From positions 124,001-188,000 of the forward strand of contig NZ_VIRW01000003.1 in assembly GCF_009760905.1 (NCBI RefSeq): DNA of 64,000 bases, read 5' to 3'. The notes beneath the pieces are model-generated. The model was not told the origin of the DNA and did no database searches. It was given only the letters and a program-made list of their open reading frames with translations. This DNA is from Chitinibacter sp. GC72 (lineage in GTDB: Bacteria > Pseudomonadota > Gammaproteobacteria > Burkholderiales > Chitinibacteraceae). Made by a program: the position numbers and the translations under genes. This document shows, in pieces, positions 25,534 to 34,839 of this stretch. The number at the start of each line of letters is the position of its first letter. Position 1 is the stretch's first letter.

Positions 25534-25970
25534 GACTCTGAGTCAAAGAGAAAATCCTCATATGACTTGGGGTGATATCCCCATATTCTGACGACATCCC
25601 CTCTTGCTTCAAATTCGAAACCAATCTCTTTTAGCTTCGTAAGTATTTCTGGTGAATGATCAACAATGGCTGGGTGCAAGAGCCGCCCTCGGTAGACGTG
25701 CTCATGCAGCCCTATATCGAGCCATTCGACTCCGACGAATGGGAGTGGAAGGTGATAGAACCACTCGATATCCCAGCCAGAAACAAAGCCGTTGACCCAT
25801 TTTGAGCGATATGAAGGACGCCAGCCGTCGAGGCTGCGCATGTGACTGATTAACTCGTTCCATTTCGTGTTGTTGGCGAGTGCCCCCAAGAATTTTTGAC
25901 GAGCTTGAGCGGCGATTTTATCTTTGTCTTCGCCAGCGGGAACGGAGTCGGCAAGTGGCAAGGAACTCAT
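25530..25970 (-). CDS. Hypothetical protein, DUF6678-like
   Basis: 146 residues from ATG 25970; a start 18 codons upstream lies in a region without coding character. ANNTKWNELISHMRSLDGWRP and VEWLDIG resemble small cytoplasmic proteins grouped as DUF6678, of unknown function, often found beside contact-dependent or polymorphic toxin immunity genes. That recognition is from memory and moderate. The base composition is visibly lower in G+C than the neighbours, and it stands alone between a convergent oxidoreductase gene and the SNF2 gene, consistent with acquisition. Confidence 0.6.
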   Translation of the reverse strand: MSSLPLADSVPAGEDKDKIAAQARQKFLGALANNTKWNELISHMRSLDGWRPSYRSKWVNGFVSGWDIEWFYHLPLPFVGVEWLDIGLHEHVYRGRLLHPAIVDHSPEILTKLKEIGFEFEARGDVVRIWGYHPKSYEDFLFDSES

Positions 25971-26103
25971 GGGAACGATCCAATGTAGAAGATATACACA
26001 CGATCCGTGTGCATGAAACATCATGTTAAGTGCTTGCTGCTTTATTCCTCAAGTATGCGGAGCAGCCTATGTCTGAAAGTGCACAGCCGGATGGGGCTGC
26101 TGC

Positions 26104-26138
26104 GCTACGCCTGCTGAGTGTGCAGAGTCAGGCGTAGC
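26104..26138. repeat. Intergenic hairpin with 10-bp arms
   Basis: GCTACGCCTG (26104-26113) and CAGGCGTAGC (26129-26138) are exact inverted repeats in the 272-base gap between the DUF6678-like gene and the SNF2 gene. It could act as a processing or termination structure for the minus-strand SNF2 transcript, but it has no T tract. Confidence 0.45.
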
Positions 26139-26242
26139 ACAGTCATGACAACGAATCATCAATACGAATAGAGTATGTCCGCCATACCGGTCATTGTATT
26201 TGCAGCTAGGCATTTATTTATATAGCCTTTGGGGTTATACCC

Positions 26243-29200
26243 CTAGTGCGAGCTCTTCAGCAAACTCAGCAAAGCCTCCGCATCCAGCTTGCCGCTGGTG
26301 TCGCCACCCTCAAGCAATGAATCAGCCAGATCGCGTTTATTGTGGTGCAGGGCGACGATTTGCTCTTCGATGGTGCCTTCTGCCACCAGTCGATAAATCG
26401 TCACTGGGCGTTGCTGGCCCATCCGGTGGGCGCGGTCGGACGCCTGATCTTCGACTGCCGGATTCCACCACGGGTCGAGGTGGATCACGTAATCGGCTGC
26501 GGTCAGGTTTAGCCCTGAGCCACCGGCTTTCAGACTGATCAGGAAGATGTCACCGACGCCCGCTTGAAAATCGTTCACCGCCTTTTGCCGCTGTTTGATG
26601 CTGGTGCTGCCATCCAGATACTGGTAGCTAATGCCTTTGCTGTCGAGCCAGTCACGCACGATGGTCAGATGATCGACAAACTGGCTAAACACTAGGGCTT
26701 TGTGATTGTTGTCGAGCAATTCTTCGGCGATTTCGGCAAAGGCGATTAGCTTGCTGCCGGCCATTTGGCTTTCGGGCATGACTAATCTCGGGTTGCAGCA
26801 GAAGCGGCGCAGTTTGGTGATTTCGGTCAGCACTTGCAGCGGTTTGTTGCCCTCTTGTGGCTTCATGCTGTCGAGTTTTTCTACCGCCTGCTGGCGCAGC
26901 GCTTCGTATAAATGCATTTCTTCGCTGGAGAGCGGCACTTTATGCGTGATTTCGGTACGCGCGGGTAGCTCGGTTAGCACCTGCGTTTTGGTTCGGCGCA
27001 GCATAAATGGCGCGATCAGCTTTTTGAGCGCGAGCTTGGCGTGCTTGGCATCGCTTTGCCCATCTTCAATCGGCTGCGCAAAGCGCTTTTTAAAGCGCTC
27101 CTGCGAGCCGAGCAGCGCGGGGTTGATAAAGCGGAACAGATTCCACAGCTCGCCCAGATGGTTTTCCATCGGCGTGCCAGTGGCGATCATTTTGAAATCG
27201 GCATTCAGGTTCATGGCCGCCTGGCTGCGGCGGGTTTGGCCGTTTTTAATCGCCTGCGCTTCATCCAGTACGACGGTATGCCAATGCGGCGCAGCAAAAG
27301 CCTCGGCTTCTTGCTGAAACAAGCCGTAGCTGACGACGACCAGATCGAATGGTGACAAGTCACTCAAAGAGCGCTCGCTTTGATAGTTGCGAATCTTTAG
27401 CGTCGGGGCAAATTTGGCGGTTTCGGCTTGCCAGTTAATCGCCACCGACGTTGGCGCAACGACCAGCGCCGGGCCATTGGGCGCGCGCTCGAGCAATAGC
27501 GCCAGCGTTTGCACCGTTTTGCCCAAGCCCATATCGTCGGCCAAGCAAGCGCCAACCCCCCAGTGCGCCAAGCGTGATAGCCACTGAAAGCCTTCGAGCT
27601 GATAATCGCGCAGCGTGGCTTGCAGGGTGGAGGGTACTTTAGGTTGGTGCTGTGCCAAAGTGTCGAGCTTGGCCAGATGCGCTTGCCATTCCTTATCGGC
27701 TTGCACTTCACCGGCTTCGGCGGTGAGTTCAGATAGCGCGCCGCTGGCCAATAGATTCACTTTCAGGCCATCTTTGCTGTCCTCAGACAAGGCGCGCAGC
27801 TCTTCGAGTCTGCGCCGCAGATTGTCGGTGAGCGCCAGATAATCGTGCTCACCCAATTGAATAAAGCGCCCGGGCGAGCCATCGAGCAAAGATAATAGCT
27901 GGCGCAATTGCAGCACCTTGCCATCATCGAGTGTGATTTCGCCGTTGACCACAAACCAGTCACCTTGCTGCTTAATGCCCATTTTCAATTGCGACATCGC
28001 GCGCGAGGCCTTAAGCCTAAATCGCTCGCCTTCGGGCCAGACCAGCTCGACTTGCCCGGCGGGCAGCTCGCGCAATTGGGCGAGCAATTCCAGGCAGAGT
28101 TCGGGCGTATCGAGCTGCCAGTCGTTGTCGCTCGAGATCGCCTCGGCCAGCGCGGTGCAATGGCCGAGGATGAATTGATGGGCTTTTTTCTCGGCTTTCA
28201 GGTCACGCTGCGCCTGGACTGTTTTGCCTTCCAGCTCACCCAGCACATTGGCCGCGCCTTTGCCGGGGATAAACCAGCCGCTCTCGGGCAGCGGGCGCAC
28301 CAGAAACTGCAAGCGCAAGCCGCTTTCAATCGGTAGCAAATGCGCGTAAATCAGCGGATTGGCCGCCACGCTATCAATGTGCGCCGATAATTCGGGCAGG
28401 TCGGAATGAATCGTAATATGCGGCGCAATCGCCGTGATCGCCTCGACCAGCTGTGGCTTGGCCTCGGACGGCACGGTCAGCCCTTTGCCCAGAATGCCGG
28501 CAATTTGCGTAATGTCGGGCGTAATCCGATACACCGCCAGCCGCGTTGGCGTTTCCTTGCGCCAGAGTGTGCTCTGACCAGCCGTAATGGCGGGGTCGAG
28601 CTTGAGCGAGATTTTGCCAGCAGTCTCTTTTAAATTGAGCGTCACTTCGCCCGCCACCACGTCGATGCGTACATCGGGCGAATCGCTCCAGAATACGTAG
28701 GGGTGCTTGATCAGTTCGGGTAATGCCGCTTCACCATCTAGGGTATAGCCTGTATCGCCATAGTATCCGTAGTCTGTAGAGATATACCTGCTGATGTTTC
28801 GATCGGCTTCGCTCAGGTAATTGAGCGCCGGGTCGCCTTGAAGCAGGCGTTTGAGCGCCACGGCGCGGCCTTTGCTCCACACACCTTTTGTGTTGACCTT
28901 TTGCTCGCGTGGTTCAAGCAGCACGCCGCTGCGCCCGGCCGTGATCAGCCAGGCCAGCCGCATACTCGCTGCGGGCGCCACCGCTGGGGATTTATTGAAT
29001 TGACTGAGCGCCGTGAGCGCACGTTGCCAGACGGGTTCAAGCTTGACGATATCGATCAGCGGCTTGATGCCATGTTCGGCATGCCAGTCCGGCGTGGCCC
29101 AGCGGGTATCGAAGCTGCGATCAAGCAGCAAGGCCAGCTCTTCGCGCACCCAGCTATACGCCTGCCATTGCTCTAGCCGCGCCTCCAGCTCATGCTGCCA

Positions 29201-30361
29201 GTCGCGATCCAGCGTTTGCTCCTGCCAGTACAGCAGTAACAAATCAAACACGCCGTCCAGCCCCAGCGTGGCGGCGGGCAGGTGATGTGTTTGCGGCGAG
29301 GCCGGGGTATGGCTGGCCAGCTGCTTGATCCACGGCAAATGGATGTCATACACCGCCGAGTAGCGCGCTTTGTCGCCCACTTCAAACTGGGTTTGCAGCG
29401 CGGCCAGATATTCGCCATTGCGTGGCTCGGCAAACAGCGCTGCGCTATAAAACAGCCCGGCCGGGCCGCCGATGGCGACTTTGCGCTTATTGCTCATTTT
29501 TTTGATGGCCGCCAGCAGCTCGAAGCCAAACTTGACGCTGCGGCTGTAATCGCCCTTGAGCACCATCAGCATAATGCCGATTTCGGCCTGCGTAGGCACC
29601 TCCAGCGCCCCATGAAACAATGCAATCCGCGCCAGATCGCCGCGCAATATCGCTTGCCAGCTCAGGTATTCGGCCAGCTCGCTATTGCCTGCAAAGCGTG
29701 CGGTGAAATGCGCGCAGGCAAAATGGTATTGCGCCGTGGCAGGGAGCAGGGCGCGGCAGGCAAAATGGAAATAATCGCTTAGTAGCGCCGCTTGCGTGGC
29801 TGCGCTGCACTGGTGAAACAGGTCTTTGGCCGCAGGCTCGAACAATAGCTGCGTGGGGTGGCGTTGCAGTGCCTCAGCGCTCATGCCATTGGCCCCCATC
29901 TGATACAGCGCCTGACCGCAAGCCAATGCATCATCGCTCAGCGCCGCCTGCAAGGCTCGCTGCGCCCAGGCGCGCTGGCTGCCTGCTTCCCACGGCTGGA
30001 TGGTGGGCTGGTGTTTGCGTGTGATATTGAGCCAGTTTTGCAAGCTGCCTTGCGCTTGTAAGGCGTGCAATATCGGCCATTGCCACTGGCTATCGAGCTC
30101 AAAGCCTTGAAATTGCGCCGACTTGATGATGCGTTTGAGCATCAGGCGCGCCAGCGCAGCTTTCAGGGTTTCCAGCGTAAAGTGAATGCCGCCTGGCGCT
30201 TGTGCATCGTTCACAATACTGAACAAGCGGTTTTGCGCCAGCCCAGCGCCATAGCAGGCAAACGCGGCGAGCAGCGGCCAATCGTTTGCCTCCAGGCTGC
30301 TTAAATCCATCTGGTTGGGATTGGTTTGGCTAGTTTTCTGATTGGTTTGACTAGTTTTCAT
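26243..30361 (-). CDS. SNF2/RapA-type helicase with very long N-terminal region
   Basis: 1372 residues. The C-terminal 450 hold the SNF2 ATPase: DDMGLGKTVQTL (Walker A, about 940), DEAQ in VVLDEAQAIKN (about 1030), GTPMENHLGELWN, then the second lobe with FSQF, GGSGLNLTAADYVIHLDPWWNPAVE and DRAHRMGQ (motif VI). The first 850 residues include a mostly helical region that is poorly conserved and give an unusually large protein. Such bacterial SNF2 proteins remodel or move along double-stranded DNA, but their roles are mostly unknown. Its ATG overlaps the mfd stop (TAATG), indicating translational coupling to the transcription-repair factor. Confidence 0.9.
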   Translation of the reverse strand: MKTSQTNQKTSQTNPNQMDLSSLEANDWPLLAAFACYGAGLAQNRLFSIVNDAQAPGGIHFTLETLKAALARLMLKRIIKSAQFQGFELDSQWQWPILHALQAQGSLQNWLNITRKHQPTIQPWEAGSQRAWAQRALQAALSDDALACGQALYQMGANGMSAEALQRHPTQLLFEPAAKDLFHQCSAATQAALLSDYFHFACRALLPATAQYHFACAHFTARFAGNSELAEYLSWQAILRGDLARIALFHGALEVPTQAEIGIMLMVLKGDYSRSVKFGFELLAAIKKMSNKRKVAIGGPAGLFYSAALFAEPRNGEYLAALQTQFEVGDKARYSAVYDIHLPWIKQLASHTPASPQTHHLPAATLGLDGVFDLLLLYWQEQTLDRDWQHELEARLEQWQAYSWVREELALLLDRSFDTRWATPDWHAEHGIKPLIDIVKLEPVWQRALTALSQFNKSPAVAPAASMRLAWLITAGRSGVLLEPREQKVNTKGVWSKGRAVALKRLLQGDPALNYLSEADRNISRYISTDYGYYGDTGYTLDGEAALPELIKHPYVFWSDSPDVRIDVVAGEVTLNLKETAGKISLKLDPAITAGQSTLWRKETPTRLAVYRITPDITQIAGILGKGLTVPSEAKPQLVEAITAIAPHITIHSDLPELSAHIDSVAANPLIYAHLLPIESGLRLQFLVRPLPESGWFIPGKGAANVLGELEGKTVQAQRDLKAEKKAHQFILGHCTALAEAISSDNDWQLDTPELCLELLAQLRELPAGQVELVWPEGERFRLKASRAMSQLKMGIKQQGDWFVVNGEITLDDGKVLQLRQLLSLLDGSPGRFIQLGEHDYLALTDNLRRRLEELRALSEDSKDGLKVNLLASGALSELTAEAGEVQADKEWQAHLAKLDTLAQHQPKVPSTLQATLRDYQLEGFQWLSRLAHWGVGACLADDMGLGKTVQTLALLLERAPNGPALVVAPTSVAINWQAETAKFAPTLKIRNYQSERSLSDLSPFDLVVVSYGLFQQEAEAFAAPHWHTVVLDEAQAIKNGQTRRSQAAMNLNADFKMIATGTPMENHLGELWNLFRFINPALLGSQERFKKRFAQPIEDGQSDAKHAKLALKKLIAPFMLRRTKTQVLTELPARTEITHKVPLSSEEMHLYEALRQQAVEKLDSMKPQEGNKPLQVLTEITKLRRFCCNPRLVMPESQMAGSKLIAFAEIAEELLDNNHKALVFSQFVDHLTIVRDWLDSKGISYQYLDGSTSIKQRQKAVNDFQAGVGDIFLISLKAGGSGLNLTAADYVIHLDPWWNPAVEDQASDRAHRMGQQRPVTIYRLVAEGTIEEQIVALHHNKRDLADSLLEGGDTSGKLDAEALLSLLKSSH

Positions 30362-33300
30362 TAGTGCAGCTCGTTAATCAGTTCTTTAACCCGCACTGCA
30401 CGCAGCACGCTCTCCGGCCAGTTGCCTTCAACGCGCAGCTTGTCCTGGCCAGCCAGTTTGTAATTTTTCTTGCTCTGGATCAGCGAGATGATCTTCATCG
30501 GATCAACTGTGGTTTTGGGTAAGAAATGAATAATGATCGCGGTATCGGCCGCGTCGATTTTGCTAATGCCTAGCGGGCCAGCCAGCATGCGCAGGCGGTG
30601 GCAGTCGAGCAGCACTTTGGCCGGATCGGGCAGCAGGCCAAAGCGGTCGATCATTTCCTGATGGATGTCGTTTAATTCATCGGTGTTCTCTACGCTGGCA
30701 AGGCGTTTATATAGCGACAGGCGCTCGTTCACATCCGGGCAATAATCATTGGGCAGCAGCGCGGGCGCGTGCAGATTGATTTCGGTGGTGACGCCTAGCG
30801 GTTGGCTCAGATCTGGCTCTTTACCTGCTTTGAGGGCTTTTACTGCTTGTTTGAGCATTTGGCTATACAGCGCAAAGCCAATTTCCTGCATTTCACCCGA
30901 TTGCGAGTCGCCGAGCACTTCACCGGCACCACGGATTTCCAAGTCATGCATCGCCAGATAGAAGCCTGATCCCAATTCTTCCATCATCTGGATCGCTTCA
31001 AGGCGTTTTTTCGCGTCTTTCGAAATGCCATCGACATCCGGCACCAGTAGGTAGGCATAGGCTTGGTGATGGCTACGGCCAACGCGGCCGCGCATTTGGT
31101 GCAGTTGCGACAGGCCGAATTTGTCGGCGCGATTCATCAAAATCGTATTGGCGTTCGGAATGTCGATCCCGTTTTCGATAATCGTCGTACACAGCAGCAC
31201 ATTAAAGCGCATCTGGTTAAAGTCGCGCATTACATGCTCCAGATCGGTGGGGCGCATCTGGCCGTGGGCGACGCCAATACGAGCTTCGGGTAACAGTAGC
31301 GCTAATTTTTCGCGCATGTTTTCAATGGTTTCGACTTCATTGTGCAAGAAGAAAACCTGCCCGCCACGCTTGAGTTCGCGCAGCACCGCTTCGCGGATAA
31401 TGCCATCAGAAAATTTCGCGACAAAGGTTTTCACTGCGAGGCGTTTATTCGGCGCCGTGGCAATCACCGAAAAGTCGCGCAAGCCTTCCAAGCTCATCGC
31501 CAGCGTACGCGGAATCGGCGTCGCGGTGAGTGTCAACACATCGACATTGGCGCGCAGCGCTTTCAGTTGCTCTTTCTGGCGCACGCCAAAGCGGTGTTCC
31601 TCATCAATAATAACCAGCCCAAGTTTGGCAAACTCGACATCAGGCTGCACCAATTTATGCGTGCCGATCACGATATCAACGGTGCCATCGGCCAGCCCCT
31701 TGATCGCGGCGGCGGTTTCTTTGCCTGATCTAAAGCGCGACAATTCGGCAACTTTAATCGGCCAGTCAGCAAAACGGTCAGCAAAATTTTGATAATGCTG
31801 CTCAGCCAGTAGCGTCGTCGGCACCAAGACGGCGACTTGCTTGCCACCTGCGACTGCGCAGAACGCCGCGCGCAGCGCGACTTCGGTTTTACCAAAGCCC
31901 ACGTCGCCACAGACCAAACGATCCATTGGCTGTGTGGTGCGCATATCGACCAGCACCGCTTCAATCGCCGCGGCCTGATCGGCGGTTTCTTCAAAGCCAA
32001 AGCCAGCGGCAAAGGCTTGGTAATCGTGCGGGCTCCATTCAAACGCATGGCCTTGGCGCGCGGCGCGGCGCGCGTACAGATTGAGCAATTCGGCCGCGGT
32101 GTCGCGTACTTGCTCGGCGGCTTTGCGTTTGGCTTTCTCCCACGCGCCAGAGCCGAGTTTGTGGACATTCACATTTTCGGTTGAGCCGCCTGAATAGCGC
32201 GAAATGACGTGTAGTTGGCTGACTGGTACATACAATTTATCGCCGCCAGCGTATTCAATTAACAGTAATTCGGTATTGCCGTCGCCTAAATCCATTGACG
32301 TCAGGCCCATATACAGGCCAATGCCGTGTGCTTCGTGTACGACAGGGTCGCCGATTTTGAGCTCGGATAGATCGCGCAGCATTGCATCGGTATTGCTGCG
32401 TTTTTGCTGCTTTTTGCCGCGCGATTGAATCACGGCGGGGTAGAGATCCGCCTCGCAAATTACGGCCAGCGATTCGGACTGCCAAACAAAGCCACGGAAA
32501 ATCGGTGCAGCGATCAGCTGGACTTTAGCCTTGCTGGCTTTGGCCTCAAGCCAGTTGTCGACCAGCTCAGGTTTAAAGCCGTATTCGGCGAAGAATTGCG
32601 CCATCGTCTCGCGGCGGCCCAGACTTTCGGCCACCAGCAAAATCCGGCCCGGATAGTGCGCGGCAAAGTTGGTGAGTTTGGAAATCGGGTTTTCGCTGCG
32701 GCGGTCTACATCGAGCGCAGGCAAGGGTTGGGTAATGCTGGTTGTGGATTGTGTTAATTCAATGCGGCGGCATTGTTTAAGATGAGCAAACAGCACGTCG
32801 GGAGCGAGAAACAGATCGCGTGGCGGCAGCAGCGGGCGATCTTTGTCGCCGATGTTGAGCTTATGACGCTCGGCAATATCTTGCCAGTATTGCTCTGCAG
32901 CCGAAGCTAGATCACCGTGCAGTGCCAATACCCCTTCCTGTTCGAAATCAGTCCGCAGGTAATCAAATAGCGTAGCGGTGGCATCGAAAAACAGCGGCAG
33001 GTAATACTCGATCCCCGCAGGGATAATGCCATTGCTGACATCTTTATACAGGCGCGCATTGGTCGGCGCGCCTTCAAACACTTCGCGAAAACGCTGGCGG
33101 AATTTGGTCTTGCCCGCGTCATCGGTCGGAAATTCGCGCGCTGGCAGTAGGCGAATTTCGGGTACGGGGTAGAGGCTGCGCTGCGTATCGACGTCAAAAG
33201 TGCGGATGGTTTCAATCTGATCGTCAAACAGATCAATCCGGAATGGCAGTGTGCTGCCCATCGGGAATAAATCGATCAGGCCGCCGCGAATTGAAAATTC

Positions 33301-33777
33301 GCCCGGCCCGTACACCTGTGTGACGTGGTTGTAACCAGCAAACGCCATATCGGCGCGCAGTTTTTCGGCGTCGAGCTTTTCGCCTTTTTTCAGGAAAAAA
33401 GTCGTTCCAGTCAGAAACTCGACCGGCGCAAACACGCCCATTGCCGTTTGCAAAGGCACCACCAGCACATCGGCCGCGCCTTGCCGCACTTGCCACAGCG
33501 CGGCGAGCCGCTCGCTGATCAAATCCGAATGCGGCGAGAAATGATCATAGGGCAGCGTTTCCCAATCGGGCAGCTGCACGATGTTTTTGTCGGGCAGGAA
33601 AAACGCCATCTCATCTTTAATGCGCGCCGCTTCCTGTGCGCTGGCGGTGATCACCACCAGTAATTTCACCTCGCCCACATATTCGGCCAGCAGCCGCGCA
33701 TCACCCGAGCCATGTGGCGTGGCGATTTGCAAGCGTTGCACAATATTGGAAGCTGGGGGCAGGGCAGGGAGCGTCAT
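30361..33777 (-). CDS. mfd: Transcription-repair coupling factor Mfd
   Basis: 1138 residues, within the family's usual 1100-1200. The RNA-polymerase-interacting region has GDPVVHEAHGIGLYMGL. The RecG-like translocase carries CGDVGFGKTEVALRAAF (Walker A, about 625), IIDEEHRFGV (DEEH, about 726), LTATPIPRTL and QMRGRVGRSHHQAYAYLL. The C-terminal regulatory domain holds LYKRLASVENTDELNDI. Mfd removes stalled RNA polymerase from damaged DNA and recruits UvrA. It is the first gene of a two-gene transcript with the SNF2 helicase. Confidence 0.97.
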   Translation of the reverse strand: MTLPALPPASNIVQRLQIATPHGSGDARLLAEYVGEVKLLVVITASAQEAARIKDEMAFFLPDKNIVQLPDWETLPYDHFSPHSDLISERLAALWQVRQGAADVLVVPLQTAMGVFAPVEFLTGTTFFLKKGEKLDAEKLRADMAFAGYNHVTQVYGPGEFSIRGGLIDLFPMGSTLPFRIDLFDDQIETIRTFDVDTQRSLYPVPEIRLLPAREFPTDDAGKTKFRQRFREVFEGAPTNARLYKDVSNGIIPAGIEYYLPLFFDATATLFDYLRTDFEQEGVLALHGDLASAAEQYWQDIAERHKLNIGDKDRPLLPPRDLFLAPDVLFAHLKQCRRIELTQSTTSITQPLPALDVDRRSENPISKLTNFAAHYPGRILLVAESLGRRETMAQFFAEYGFKPELVDNWLEAKASKAKVQLIAAPIFRGFVWQSESLAVICEADLYPAVIQSRGKKQQKRSNTDAMLRDLSELKIGDPVVHEAHGIGLYMGLTSMDLGDGNTELLLIEYAGGDKLYVPVSQLHVISRYSGGSTENVNVHKLGSGAWEKAKRKAAEQVRDTAAELLNLYARRAARQGHAFEWSPHDYQAFAAGFGFEETADQAAAIEAVLVDMRTTQPMDRLVCGDVGFGKTEVALRAAFCAVAGGKQVAVLVPTTLLAEQHYQNFADRFADWPIKVAELSRFRSGKETAAAIKGLADGTVDIVIGTHKLVQPDVEFAKLGLVIIDEEHRFGVRQKEQLKALRANVDVLTLTATPIPRTLAMSLEGLRDFSVIATAPNKRLAVKTFVAKFSDGIIREAVLRELKRGGQVFFLHNEVETIENMREKLALLLPEARIGVAHGQMRPTDLEHVMRDFNQMRFNVLLCTTIIENGIDIPNANTILMNRADKFGLSQLHQMRGRVGRSHHQAYAYLLVPDVDGISKDAKKRLEAIQMMEELGSGFYLAMHDLEIRGAGEVLGDSQSGEMQEIGFALYSQMLKQAVKALKAGKEPDLSQPLGVTTEINLHAPALLPNDYCPDVNERLSLYKRLASVENTDELNDIHQEMIDRFGLLPDPAKVLLDCHRLRMLAGPLGISKIDAADTAIIIHFLPKTTVDPMKIISLIQSKKNYKLAGQDKLRVEGNWPESVLRAVRVKELINELH

Positions 33778-34004
33778 TATCTTGGCACTACGAGGAAAGT
33801 TGACGCGATTATATCAGGCTACGTATAGCAGCTGGCTGCCCGCATTCTTTCTAAGCATGGGGCGGCTGGTGGCATCGCCCCGCGGTGACTTGCCCGGCCG
33901 TTTGCGGGCCGGGCAGATTGCCAGCGGGATCGAAAGCCAAGGTTTCCTGGCCTAGGCGGCTGGTGGCGGCGAGTAGCCGGTGTAGCTGGCTACTGATTGT
34001 GAAG

Positions 34005-34051
34005 GGTATATGCCTTTAGCCCTTTAAAGTTAAAAGCTACAGGCGTATACC
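34005..34051. repeat. Inverted repeat with GGTATA ends
   Basis: GGTATATGCCTTTAGC (34005-34020) and GCTACAGGCGTATACC (34036-34051) pair at 14 of 16 positions around a 15-base AT-rich loop. Both ends carry the GGTATA/TATACC core found at many intergenic sites in this window. The right arm with CAGGCGTATACC is close to the sequence at 36161-36174. Confidence 0.6.
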
Positions 34052-34141
34052 TATGCTTCTTGTTAAGAGCTACTCTCGCCAGCTTGACGATGTTGACCTT
34101 ACCGCAAAGCTGCAGCACATGAGCAAAATTGCTGCTGTCGC

Positions 34142-34173
34142 GTTGGGCTTCGCTGCGCTCAACCCAACCTACC
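34142..34173. repeat. REP-like hairpin
   Basis: GTTGGGCTTCGCTGCGCTCAA then CCCAACCTAC forms a hairpin with GTTGGG/CCCAAC arms and a GCTGCGC centre, a type dispersed through many beta- and gammaproteobacterial genomes. It matches the shorter copy at 25503-25533. Confidence 0.55.
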
Positions 34174-34292
34174 GCGCTTGATGCCGTATCAGGAGGGAGG
34201 AGCCTATCCCATTGCCGTGCGTGGTGAAAAACAAGCTTGAATGAGGACGGGGAAACTGTGATGAGGCGCGGGCAGCACAGCTAACAGAATGC

Positions 34293-34294
34293 TA
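34293..34294. repeat. Target-site TA, left copy
   Basis: TA directly flanks the left inverted repeat of the IS element; the matching TA is at 35491-35492, as expected of an IS630/Tc1-type insertion. Confidence 0.7.
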
Positions 34295-34299
34295 AGTAG

Positions 34300-34839
34300 T
34301 TACGCATAACTGATTTTAAATTTCGAACCGAAACCGGATAAAAGAGCATGGACTTCTTCGACCAATTTATCCTTGCCCCACGACTTGAAGCTTCGCCAAA
34401 AATGCTTGGCGTGTTTCCACACGATCTCAATCAAATTGAGCTCGGGGCTATACGCTGGCAAGTACATCACCACAAAACGATGATCTACCAACCAACGATT
34501 GACCACCTCTTCACCAAAATTGTGATGCACTTTCGCGTTATCCATCACCAGAACTGTTAGCCGCTCCGGGTCGGATTTCTTCGCCAGTCCATCTATAAAT
34601 TCAACCACCTGTGGCCGCTTGATTGAATGCTCAAACAGCCTGTAGTCCAAAGACCCTTTGGCATAATCCAGCACTCCAATCACATTGGCGCGCTTGCGGC
34701 CGACACTGGCATCAGCCTGATGGGTTTCGCCCAGCGGAGCCCAAGCACCCTGAATACTTGGCAAGCAAGAAAAACCGCTCTCATCACCATATCGCAACTC
34801 GATTTCACCCACTTTTGCCTGTTCTTTCATCATTGCCAA
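34300..34839 (-). CDS. IS630-family transposase, DDE catalytic half (orfB)
   Basis: 179 codons from the first ATG, but the frame is open back to the slippery site at 34875-34881, which adds 14 residues (RSEEYFRATERALA). RYGDESGFSCL holds the first catalytic Asp, LVMDNAKVHH the second, and YLPAYSPELNLIEIVWKHAK the final D/E motif (SPELNLIE). As a frameshift product with orfA the transposase is about 348 residues, the normal IS630 length. Translation from the internal ATG alone would give a protein without a DNA-binding domain. Confidence 0.9.
   Translation of the reverse strand: MAMMKEQAKVGEIELRYGDESGFSCLPSIQGAWAPLGETHQADASVGRKRANVIGVLDYAKGSLDYRLFEHSIKRPQVVEFIDGLAKKSDPERLTVLVMDNAKVHHNFGEEVVNRWLVDHRFVVMYLPAYSPELNLIEIVWKHAKHFWRSFKSWGKDKLVEEVHALLSGFGSKFKISYA

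Larger units (their letters stand above)
33778..34294. other. 517-base gene-free region between mfd and the IS element
   Basis: No credible gene. It contains an imperfect hairpin TGCCCGGCC/GGCCGGGCA (33891-33915), a 13-bp direct repeat GGCGGCTGGTGGC (33861 and 33955), the inverted repeat at 34005-34051 and a REP-like hairpin at 34142-34173. It probably also carries the promoter for mfd, reading leftward, near 33780-33850. Confidence 0.6.

Noticed and set aside
33861-33967. 13-bp direct repeat GGCGGCTGGTGGC as a mobile-element footprint
   Set aside because: No inverted ends at its borders; GC-rich words of this length can recur by chance or slippage.
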